DNA of 37,961 nucleotides, from positions 1 to 37,961 of the IMG/VR virus record IMGVR_UViG_3300050821_022438; one strand, written 5' to 3'. A program made the position numbers and the translations under genes. This DNA comes from a virus. Within the stretch, counting starts at the first letter, position 1. The number at the start of each line of letters is the position of its first letter. Below the pieces are notes generated by a model, which made no database searches, was not told where the DNA came from, and was given only the letters and a program-made list of their open reading frames with translations. Shown one piece after another: positions 31,528-37,961 of this stretch.

Positions 31528-32118
31528 ATGCGAAGAAAAATTAAAGAAAAAGGAGGCATACAAGGCACCGTCATTGTCCGCTCCCATCCGGCCGGCACTA
31601 TTAAGCGCTATCACGAGCTCAAGAAAACCGACCTTCCCGCCGCTCAGAGGCTACTCAAAGAAGGCAGGGTTTACGTCGTCCAGAAAAACATGATCGTCTG
31701 GTCGGCGAGCTGCGGCTACGACATCCTTGTCCAATTTCTTCTCTCGGCCTATACCGGTAGTTTCGCCTTCCCCCTGGGGATAAGCTGGGGAGAGATCGGC
31801 ACGGGGCTCACTGCGCCCGCGAACACGGATCTTGCACTCACCACTCCCACCGCGCGGGCGACCGTGAGCTACGCGGCCGACAGCGCTTTCAGCATTGCCC
31901 AGCTACAGTTTTTCTTCCCCGACGTTACGCTCCCCAACCAGACCTATACAGAGTTCGGGACATTTATCGGGGGTACGTCATCCATCGGCACGGGCAATAT
32001 GTTCAACCACGCGCTTTTTATCAATCCCTACTCAAAATCATCAGGAACGGACACTACGGTCGAGGTGGACTTCGCCTTCGGCGCGGACAGCGGGTTCGAC
32101 GATTCGGGTTTCTCATAA
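31528..32118 (+). CDS. Tail/fibre-associated structural protein
   Basis: 196 residues. The first ~60 residues are basic and helical (MRRKIKEKGGIQGTVIVRSH, HELKKTDLPAAQRLLKEGR). The C-terminal ~130 are beta-rich (WGEIGTGLTAPANTDLALTT ... TYTEFGTFIGGTSSIGTG), resembling small phage appendage proteins that carry fibres. First gene behind promoter copy C, so it probably heads the receptor-binding unit. Confidence 0.65.
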   Translation: MRRKIKEKGGIQGTVIVRSHPAGTIKRYHELKKTDLPAAQRLLKEGRVYVVQKNMIVWSASCGYDILVQFLLSAYTGSFAFPLGISWGEIGTGLTAPANTDLALTTPTARATVSYAADSAFSIAQLQFFFPDVTLPNQTYTEFGTFIGGTSSIGTGNMFNHALFINPYSKSSGTDTTVEVDFAFGADSGFDDSGFS

Positions 32119-32130
32119 ATAAAATCAACA

Positions 32131-34533
32131 ATGAAAAAATTATCTCTCTTCCTTCTCGCATTCCTCTTTTTCTTCGGCGCGAAATCTCTCTCCGCTTCCG
32201 CCGCCTGCACGCCGATTTCTTCCACGTATCCAGGTTCCCTCGATACCTTCGTCGCAAACGACTGCATCCCTTCCTCATGGGCAAACCAGCTTGAACAGAA
32301 ACTCGGCATCACGAGCTCCTCCGTCACTTCCTCGCTCGACTATCAGATCAACAATCTCTTCACTTCCTACGGAAGCGAGATCGTGAAAGCCACCTCCACC
32401 ACAGGACTTTTGCAGACGCTCAACAATCTTTCTGACCTTACCAATCTCGTCTCTGCGCGAGCCAACCTCGGCCTCGGCTCAGCGGCCACGCACCCTTTCA
32501 GCGATTTCTTGCCATCCAGCACCCCCTATTCCACCGTTTCTACCTCATCCGCCAATTCTTGGACCCAGCTCCAAACTTTAAATAATGGATTGACGGTCAA
32601 CGGCACAACGACGCTTGCTTCGACCACGAGCGCGCTCGTCGAAGCGACCTCAACAGGGCAGGTCATTCCTTATCCCGGGAGCACGTGCAGCGCGGGGACT
32701 GCCTATACAGGTCTTTCCGCGACCGGCACGCCTGTCTGCACGGCCTTCGGCTCTTCCAATGTCTCTACTTCGAGCGCGAATACATGGTCGCAGGTGCAAA
32801 GCACAAACGGAGTGTCGAACACCGGAAACGCGACCTCGACGAGTATCGAGGTTACGGGGACTTCGACGGCATCCTTCGTCGCGAATGCCAATATGCGCTT
32901 TCAAGTTCCCCCGCAGGCGACGCTGACCGCGTTTGGATTCACCGACGTGACGCAATATATGGCGAACATCTACGCCGCCTATAACGGCGTCGTAAGTTCT
33001 ACTGAGTTCGATTTCGGCGCGGGTAACTGGCCGGACGTGACTACGACGACATTCAATTTCTTGGGCGATCGCGTTTACATTACGGGAGTTCCCGGAGGCG
33101 GATCTCGTATTACTTACACGCCGACAAGCACGGGCGCGATATGGACGATCAACAACGGTTCAGGATCAACGGGTGGACAGCACACCTCGGCGCAAGGCGT
33201 GAATGCTATGTATTTCCAATGTTCGGACGGTTCGAGCACTGCGCTTCTTGTTGGCGGCACTCTCGGCGCGGAAGGTACGAGCATCACGAACAACACATTC
33301 AATCACTGCCCCGTCCCGATCGAGAGTGCCGGGAACACGTGGGAGCTTACGATCGACCATAACTTCTTCAGCAGTTATGCCACCGGGACCGTGTTCGATT
33401 CTTCGAACAACTCGGGCGAAATGCCGCGCGTTACGAACAACGACTATCACGACAACACGAACTCTACGACCACGAACGGTTTTGTGATGCAGACGGCTTC
33501 CACGATCGGCGCTACCGTCTGCTGGAATAGCTTTGACGACACGGGGGTAAATTACGGCGCAGGCAACGTCGGCATCAAGTCCTGCAACTACTTTGAGAAT
33601 CCGGGGTGGGCAACATACGGCTCTTATCCATTCCTCAAGATCGGTGCGAACTCGACCGTCGTGAGCCAAGATACGTTCGGCAACGATGCCTCGACCACGG
33701 GAAACTTCCCGCCCGAGGACATTTCCAACGCGGGTACTTTGATTGATGCGGGCATAACAACCGTTGCGAACGGCACGGCGACAACGACTCCGGCCCTTAT
33801 CGTGGACACGGGTGCTGGCACTACTGCAGGCATCGGCGTCATCAACGTTCCGAACAGTTCTGGCGGCAACGCAGTTTCCTCAACGATAGGATCTTCTGTA
33901 TTCAATGCGCTCACCTTCTGGATCGAACCAGCCTATGGCACGAGCACTCCAGATCTGGCTCTGGGGACTCAGGGAACCGTAAATTCCTCTACGTTTATGA
34001 CTTTCGACGGCAACCGTGTTCAAATCGGCTATGACCCCTCGACGATTGATGGGACCACTGGACAGCTAGCCCTCTTCGGTGGCGGCTCAAAAGGTATCGA
34101 AATCTGTGTTAACGGCACTGCAAATCTAGTATGTGGACAAAATGCTATCTACATCAGCGGGACTGCAAACACAGGTGTCGGCGTCGCTGCGGTAGGAATT
34201 AATACCCAAAACCCTTCCTCAACGCTCGATGTCAATGGTTCATTTGGAGAAAAAGTCACAACGAGTGCCGTGTCGTCCACGATGACCGCTCTCGCTTCCA
34301 CTTGGATTTATACGGGGACCACTGCTGGCACATTTACGCTTACGAATTGCACTTCAACTCCTAACCGGCAGTACCTGACGTTCGATGATTCCTCTTCGAC
34401 CCTCACCATTGCGGCAACGAGCACGAATTTCATATGGCCCAATGTCGGTGGAGCGACTTCAACCTCGGTTTCGGTCACTACTTCCACTCCTTCTTTCTTC
34501 GTTTGTGACGGTACAAACTGGCACCAGAAATAA
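32131..34533 (+). CDS. Exported fibre/receptor-binding-like protein with beta-helix
   Basis: 800 residues. Residues 1-25 (MKK, then LFLLAFLFFFGAKSLSASAA) form a clear Sec signal peptide. Residues ~100-250 are shaft-like, with NGLTVNGTTTLASTT and one C186-C203 ISA/LSATGT module identical in plan to those in the 15127 protein. Residues ~265-545 contain NNTFNHC, IDHNFFSS, NNDYHD and WNSFDD turns, a right-handed parallel beta-helix pattern common in polysaccharide-binding or -cutting tailspikes. VGINTQNPSSTLDVNG (688-703) is a common fibre motif near the tip. Likely host recognition; why a virion protein should have a signal peptide is unexplained. Confidence 0.75.
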   Translation: MKKLSLFLLAFLFFFGAKSLSASAACTPISSTYPGSLDTFVANDCIPSSWANQLEQKLGITSSSVTSSLDYQINNLFTSYGSEIVKATSTTGLLQTLNNLSDLTNLVSARANLGLGSAATHPFSDFLPSSTPYSTVSTSSANSWTQLQTLNNGLTVNGTTTLASTTSALVEATSTGQVIPYPGSTCSAGTAYTGLSATGTPVCTAFGSSNVSTSSANTWSQVQSTNGVSNTGNATSTSIEVTGTSTASFVANANMRFQVPPQATLTAFGFTDVTQYMANIYAAYNGVVSSTEFDFGAGNWPDVTTTTFNFLGDRVYITGVPGGGSRITYTPTSTGAIWTINNGSGSTGGQHTSAQGVNAMYFQCSDGSSTALLVGGTLGAEGTSITNNTFNHCPVPIESAGNTWELTIDHNFFSSYATGTVFDSSNNSGEMPRVTNNDYHDNTNSTTTNGFVMQTASTIGATVCWNSFDDTGVNYGAGNVGIKSCNYFENPGWATYGSYPFLKIGANSTVVSQDTFGNDASTTGNFPPEDISNAGTLIDAGITTVANGTATTTPALIVDTGAGTTAGIGVINVPNSSGGNAVSSTIGSSVFNALTFWIEPAYGTSTPDLALGTQGTVNSSTFMTFDGNRVQIGYDPSTIDGTTGQLALFGGGSKGIEICVNGTANLVCGQNAIYISGTANTGVGVAAVGINTQNPSSTLDVNGSFGEKVTTSAVSSTMTALASTWIYTGTTAGTFTLTNCTSTPNRQYLTFDDSSSTLTIAATSTNFIWPNVGGATSTSVSVTTSTPSFFVCDGTNWHQK

Positions 34534-34546
34534 CCCCCTCAAACCA

Positions 34547-35989
34547 GTGAAAGCCATCCGCCTTCCATCCGGAGCAACGTACTACGCGCAAGAACATAAC
34601 GCGCTCCGTTCCGACGCCGTGGCCTCGTCCTGGCTTCACGTCCATCAGCAGCTCGGGGCTTTGGCTCTTGGCACCACGCCGACGAACGGCCAGACGGTCA
34701 CGCTCGACATCAACGGCACGAACGTACAGTTCCAGGCCGTCACCGGCTCGCCAACAAATCCGGGAGACGTAAAAGCGCCGGGAACCGCGGCCGGGTTCGT
34801 CGCCAATCTCTTTGCCGCGCTCCAGAATCCGACCGCAGCCACCTCGACCTACGTTCCAATCTCTTCCGCGAACGCCGTTCTCATCCAATATCTTGGTTTT
34901 GGTTTGGCGACGGGCGCCACGACCATTACGCCGTTCTCTCTCAACACTTCGACGTACTCTCCGCTCTCGTCCTTCAGCGCGAGCACGACCGTCACAAGCG
35001 GAACGTGGACGGCACAGACGATGGAACTCTACGTCCAACCCGGAACGTATTACGTCGGCACCACCCGCGTTCTCTTTCTCGGCGGGAGCACGCCGACCTT
35101 CACGGCACCGTCATCCCATCCTCGCATAGACCTCGTGACCGCGGATTCGAGCGGGACTATCGCGCTTGTCACGGGGACGGAAAGCGTCTCGCCTTCAGCG
35201 CCTTCCTATCCTGCCAATAAAATGGTTCTCGCGGAGATCTACAACGTCGTGGGAGAAACCGCTCTCTACGACAACGATAATCAGCAATCAGGCCAGGGAT
35301 ATGTTTTGAATGACGTGAGGCCGTTCTTCCCGGGCGGATATATAAGCTCGACCTCGCAGGTCGCATCCGGACTTTTCATTTTGGACCCCGGCAGCGAAGT
35401 GCAGGGCAATATCCTTTATTGGAACGGCGCGGCGTGGGTGCTTTTGGCACCGGGAACTGCCGGCTACGTTCTCGCAACCAACGGCGCGAGCGCCAATCCC
35501 TCTTGGGCGCTCAGCTCCACGACCGCGCAGATAAAAGACACTTCCGGCTCGAACATCACTCCGAACGCCGACAATGCGTATCACACGATAGCTACCTATA
35601 CGAGCATCCCTGCGATAGCCACAAACCAAACCATCTGGCTCAGGGGGCGCGTAACGAACGCCGACAGCCACAACAAAATCAATTCGTCCATCCGCATCAC
35701 GATGAACGGCACGACGATATTCACCGTCACAGGAGGGACGGGCGGCTCCCCATTCGATATTTATTTCGACATGATCGTAACCGTCCCGACCCCTGCGAGC
35801 GTGCAGATCTCTTCAGGTTCCGGATTCAATACGACCGATCTCGCGCTTCAAGGCATCGCCCAGACGACCGCCGCCAATCTCTCCTCTGCTTTCTCCCTGA
35901 CGATAGACGGGCTGGTAAATGTGACCGGCTCGCCGGCCATGAACGGCCCCTGGACCGTGGACCACTTCCTTATGACGATCCTCAACTAA
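34547..35989 (+). CDS. Tail fibre protein
   Basis: 480 residues from GTG 34547 (KAIRLPSGATYYAQEHNALR); an upstream ATG at 34385 would run inside the previous gene. The opening is typical of phage fibre proteins that place a base on the tail. Residues ~45-150 contain TNGQTVTLDINGTNVQFQAV. Later parts have LDPGSEVQGNILYWNGAAWV and GYVLATNGASANPSWAL, standard fibre repeats, and a jelly-roll-like C-terminus (TIWLRGRVTNADSHNK ... VDHFLMTILN). No signal peptide, unlike the neighbour. Confidence 0.8.
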   Translation: MKAIRLPSGATYYAQEHNALRSDAVASSWLHVHQQLGALALGTTPTNGQTVTLDINGTNVQFQAVTGSPTNPGDVKAPGTAAGFVANLFAALQNPTAATSTYVPISSANAVLIQYLGFGLATGATTITPFSLNTSTYSPLSSFSASTTVTSGTWTAQTMELYVQPGTYYVGTTRVLFLGGSTPTFTAPSSHPRIDLVTADSSGTIALVTGTESVSPSAPSYPANKMVLAEIYNVVGETALYDNDNQQSGQGYVLNDVRPFFPGGYISSTSQVASGLFILDPGSEVQGNILYWNGAAWVLLAPGTAGYVLATNGASANPSWALSSTTAQIKDTSGSNITPNADNAYHTIATYTSIPAIATNQTIWLRGRVTNADSHNKINSSIRITMNGTTIFTVTGGTGGSPFDIYFDMIVTVPTPASVQISSGSGFNTTDLALQGIAQTTAANLSSAFSLTIDGLVNVTGSPAMNGPWTVDHFLMTILN

Positions 35990-35990
35990 C

Positions 35991-36293
35991 ATGAACGACG
36001 ACAACCGCGAAAACGCACCAGATCACGACATCATCATCGAGCTTCGTACCGAAGTGAAGGGCATGCGCGCCGACCTGAAGAGCTTTTCCGACGACACGAA
36101 AGAGCGTCTCATCCGCGTCGAAGAAAACAAGCTCGACAAGCAAACCTTCACCGATTTCCTCCTTGACGACAAAGCACGCGACCTCGACAAGGAACGACGC
36201 ATCCGCTTCCTTGAACGCTGGAGCTGGGCCGCCTGGGGCGTCGTAGGTTTCATCGAGTTCGCACTTATCCTGTACGTGACTTTTCATCGTTAA
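35991..36293 (+). CDS. Holin-like coiled-coil/TM protein (XhlA-like)
   Basis: 100 residues. A charged N-terminal ~70-residue coiled coil (IIIELRTEVKGMRADLKSFS ... RLIRVEENKLDK) is followed by one transmembrane segment (WAAWGVVGFIEFALILYVTF). This layout resembles XhlA/hemolysin-type proteins near lysis genes. Its place at the end of the fibre genes and before the peptidase and 37398 gene supports a lysis role. A spanin-like or structural role is possible. Confidence 0.65.
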   Translation: MNDDNRENAPDHDIIIELRTEVKGMRADLKSFSDDTKERLIRVEENKLDKQTFTDFLLDDKARDLDKERRIRFLERWSWAAWGVVGFIEFALILYVTFHR

Positions 36294-36298
36294 TTACT

Positions 36299-36386
36299 AT
36301 CCCCTCCCCCGCCGGTTACCACTCCCCTACCACCAAAAAACCAATAAAACCGAGGCATGCGATAGGGGAGGGGATTGACTATCCCC
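36299..36386 (+). promoter_or_regulatory. Competing inverted repeats in the 142-nt gap after the holin-like gene
   Basis: ATCCCCTCCCC (36299-36309) is perfectly complementary to GGGGAGGGGAT (36365-36375), 11 bp around a 55-nt loop. The end of the right arm, GGGGAT (36370-36375), can instead pair with ATCCCC (36381-36386) in a tight 5-nt-loop hairpin. A further ACTCCCC at 36321-36327 could compete. No gene, T run or recognisable attachment site is in the gap. It may be an attenuator-like switch, a terminator or a processing site upstream of the peptidase gene. Confidence 0.5.
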
Positions 36387-36435
36387 ACCGCCGCTCTCGA
36401 CAGATTCCGAAGATATTCCACAATGAAGTAAAGCA

Positions 36436-37374
36436 ATGGAGTTTGTACACCCTCATAAAGTAGGAAAGAAGCTTGGCGTCATCCACGAAGAAAATCCGAG
36501 CCTTCATCCGCTCAGTTTGGTTCGGGCTGCGATCCCTCCCGTTCGGCCGCCGCAATATCTCCTCGACCCGGCCGGGCCGTTCTTCACCCTCACCGCCCTC
36601 ATGCAGTCATTCAGCCCTGCCTGTGGCGGATACTCTCTCGCCCAGCTCGTCAATTTTCTCGCCGTCGTCAAGAAAGGCGCTTCGCCCGTAGACCTCTCCG
36701 GCAGTTTCGATTATGCGTTTGAAAAAACGGTCGACGGATATCCCAACGACGACGGCACCACCATCACGGCGATCGGGATCGCCGGGCCGAAGGGTTCCTG
36801 CCTCAATGCTCTTTTTCCCGATGACGGCGACACGACCTTAAATCCCATGGGCGAAAAAAACGCGCCGTGGTCCGATGCCACTCCTCAAGCCATTGCCGAT
36901 GCCATCACCCGCGCGCTCGGCACTCCGTTTCTTCTCGACGACCTCTCCATAGATGGGATACACCAAGCATGCTTTGAAAACGCGGCCGTCATTTTGGAAT
37001 TGCAGCTTGGAAAAGAGTGGTATACGTCCGTTTCCGGAGAAGAGACATGGGATGCGGCCGAGATCCTTCCCATCCGCCCGCCTGCGACCGTCATCGACAG
37101 CCATTTCGTTCTCGTTGCTCCCTATGACGAACCGAACGACCGGACGTGGTTCATCAACTCTTCTTCTCCGCGATGGGCACAAAACGGCTTCGCTTATTTC
37201 GGCGCGGACTACGCTCCGTTCATAAAATCGGGCATCGCCTTCAAACAGATCCCTCCGAGCGTCTCGGCCGTCCTTCAAAACCCCACCGTCCCGACAGAAA
37301 CAAAACCCGCTCTTATCCAGCAAATCATTACCGATATCGAGGCGGCCGTCGCCTTAATCCAGAAAGAACTCTAA
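36436..37374 (+). CDS. Papain-like (C1 family-like) cysteine peptidase in the lysis region
   Basis: 312 residues, no signal peptide or membrane segment. Three papain-type motifs occur in order: Q58...C63 in LMQSFSPACGGYSLAQLVNF (oxyanion Gln and catalytic Cys at papain-like spacing), H223 in VIDSHFVLVAPYD, and N241 in TWFINSSSPRWAQNGFAYF, which parallels papain's NSWG...WG.NGY strand. Spacing Cys-His 160 and His-Asn 18 fits the C1 fold. The C-terminal ~45 residues are a helical tail. It sits between a holin-like gene and a small hydrophobic gene, and no muramidase or amidase is seen, so it may be the endolysin (cross-bridge peptidase) or act on host protein. Confidence 0.7.
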   Translation: MEFVHPHKVGKKLGVIHEENPSLHPLSLVRAAIPPVRPPQYLLDPAGPFFTLTALMQSFSPACGGYSLAQLVNFLAVVKKGASPVDLSGSFDYAFEKTVDGYPNDDGTTITAIGIAGPKGSCLNALFPDDGDTTLNPMGEKNAPWSDATPQAIADAITRALGTPFLLDDLSIDGIHQACFENAAVILELQLGKEWYTSVSGEETWDAAEILPIRPPATVIDSHFVLVAPYDEPNDRTWFINSSSPRWAQNGFAYFGADYAPFIKSGIAFKQIPPSVSAVLQNPTVPTETKPALIQQIITDIEAAVALIQKEL

Positions 37375-37375
37375 A

Positions 37376-37383
37376 GGTCGAAA
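37376..37383 (+). promoter_or_regulatory. GGTCGAAA leader element (copy 4)
   Basis: Exact copy starting one base after the TAA of the peptidase gene, 22 nt from its first base to ATG 37398. Confidence 0.45.
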
Positions 37384-37397
37384 TCTTTATTCAAAAC

Positions 37398-37553
37398 ATG
37401 AAAGCATTTTTCGCGAATCCAGTGGTCCACGCCGTAGTCGTCGCGCTCGTCTTCATTGTGACGTACGTCGTCACGGCAGGCGGCGCATGGCAGACCATCA
37501 CGCTCGGCTCCATTGCCGCCGGCGCTCTGCACTACCTCACCTCCCTCGAATAG
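37398..37553 (+). CDS. Small hydrophobic protein, candidate holin
   Basis: 51 residues: MKAFFANPVVHAVVVALVFI, then VTYVVTAGGA, WQTITLGSIAAGALHYLTSLE. One strong and one weaker hydrophobic helix make a two-segment hairpin plausible. Small size and the place right after the peptidase fit a holin or antiholin. It is followed by an intrinsic terminator, so it ends the late unit. Confidence 0.65.
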   Translation: MKAFFANPVVHAVVVALVFIVTYVVTAGGAWQTITLGSIAAGALHYLTSLE

Positions 37554-37568
37554 TCCGCAACTCCTGAC

Positions 37569-37603
37569 GCGCACGGAACGCTTTCGACCCGTCACCCGTG
37601 CGC
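37569..37603 (+). terminator. First hairpin of a tandem terminator region
   Basis: GCGCACGG (37569-37576) pairs perfectly with CCGTGCGC (37596-37603) over 8 bp around a 19-nt loop, just upstream of the T-tailed hairpin. Confidence 0.5.
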
Positions 37604-37606
37604 CTC

Positions 37607-37631
37607 AGGGCTTACGCCCTTTTTGTTCTTT
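37607..37631 (+). terminator. Intrinsic terminator of the late unit
   Basis: AGGGC-TTAC-GCCCT stem-loop (37607-37620) followed by TTTTGTTCTTT. It is the clearest rho-independent terminator in the window and separates the structural/lysis unit from the gene at 37657. Confidence 0.75.
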
Positions 37632-37656
37632 CAAAATTAAAAATCTAGGAGATCAC

Positions 37657-37932
37657 ATGGTATGTCTATTTCCACTCGGACAATTCGTTGCCACGCCCGG
37701 CGCGCTCGAAGCGCTTGCCACAAACAATCAAACACCGGGCGAGTTCGTTGCGCGCCATCTCAAAGCCGATTGGGGCGACCTCGATCAAGACGACAAGACT
37801 GCGAACGACGACGCCCTGAAGGTCGGCGAGCGGCTGCTCTCCGCCTACCATCTCCGCGACGGAACGGTTTTGTGGATATTGACAGAAGGCGATAGAAGTG
37901 CCACAACACTTCTCTTGCCGGAGGAGTACTGA
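37657..37932 (+). CDS. Conserved small protein of a plasmid/phage-associated family
   Basis: 91 residues. The sequence FPLGQFVATPGALEAL, ADWGDLDQDDKTANDDAL, GERLLSAYHLRDGTVLWILT and EGDRSATTLLLPEEY matches, from memory, a widespread hypothetical family of plasmids and proteobacterial accessory regions; function unknown. Start ATG 37657 has AGGAG about 5 nt upstream, a clear Shine-Dalgarno site unlike most phage genes here. It follows the terminator, so it opens a new, probably early or accessory, transcription unit. Confidence 0.75.
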   Translation: MVCLFPLGQFVATPGALEALATNNQTPGEFVARHLKADWGDLDQDDKTANDDALKVGERLLSAYHLRDGTVLWILTEGDRSATTLLLPEEY

Positions 37933-37961
37933 TGCCTCCCCGCACATGCCATCACTGCCAC
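37932..37961 (+). CDS. Start of a cysteine/histidine-rich protein (truncated by window end)
   Basis: ATG at 37932 shares its A with the preceding TGA, with GAGGAG a few bases upstream. Only ten codons are visible, MPPRTCHHCH, a CxxC zinc-site beginning. Confidence 0.5.
   Translation, partial: MPPRTCHHCH

Noticed and set aside
36299-36386. G-quadruplex or phage attachment site
   Set aside because: Four regularly spaced G-runs are not present on either strand, and there is no integrase or tRNA-like half-site to support attachment.

Overview
The window is a contiguous piece of a tailed double-stranded DNA phage (or prophage) with a siphovirus-type structural module. In order it carries a terminase pair, a portal, an HK97-type prohead protease and capsid, head-tail connectors, a tail tube, a frameshifted tail-assembly chaperone, a short tape measure, a baseplate hub and tail fibres. 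No integrase, repressor, tRNA or rRNA gene is visible. The genetic code is standard: TGA ends several genes at tight TGATG or ATGA overlaps. The low-complexity fibre proteins contain phrases such as NGTTTLASTT and VGINTQNPSSTLDVNG, which I associate with predicted surface proteins of Patescibacteria/CPR (Parcubacteria). A host in that group is my best inference, not a proof.

Layout. 1-3266: the end of a pentapeptide-repeat protein, a zinc-site protein, then a DNA-metabolism block (Sak4/RecA-like ATPase, coiled-coil protein, SSB, and a zinc-knuckle gene broken by an in-frame TGA). 3263-9232: small accessory genes on the + strand (HTH, zinc-site proteins, HNH/NinG-like nuclease, small membrane and coiled-coil proteins), interrupted by single minus-strand genes for membrane or exported proteins. 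9305-14557: small and large terminase, a minus-strand exported protein, a zinc-site protein, and a portal fused to a MuF-like domain. 14565-20653: an unusual block of fibre-like and exported proteins lying between portal and protease. 20661-23385: protease-scaffold fusion and major capsid protein. 23543-29955: head decoration, connectors, tail tube, chaperone G and GT, and tape measure. 29958-35989: hub and fibres. 35991-37553: a coiled-coil/TM holin-like protein, a papain-like cysteine peptidase and a small hydrophobic holin-like protein, then an intrinsic terminator. 37657-37961: the start of a new unit with strong Shine-Dalgarno sites.

Two expression styles can be read from the sequence. 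Accessory genes, especially the minus-strand ones, have TTGACA/TATAAT-like promoters and GGAGG ribosome sites. Most + strand phage genes lack a Shine-Dalgarno site. Three structural units (19287, 26127, 31528) share a different promoter-like motif, CACA-N18-TGCTANAGT, very close to the start codon. A second recurrent element, GGTCGAAA, lies 22-29 nt upstream of four start codons. These shared elements, the five minus-strand envelope-protein cassettes, the phage-encoded exported fibres, the portal-MuF fusion and the papain-like peptidase in the lysis region are the most interesting points.
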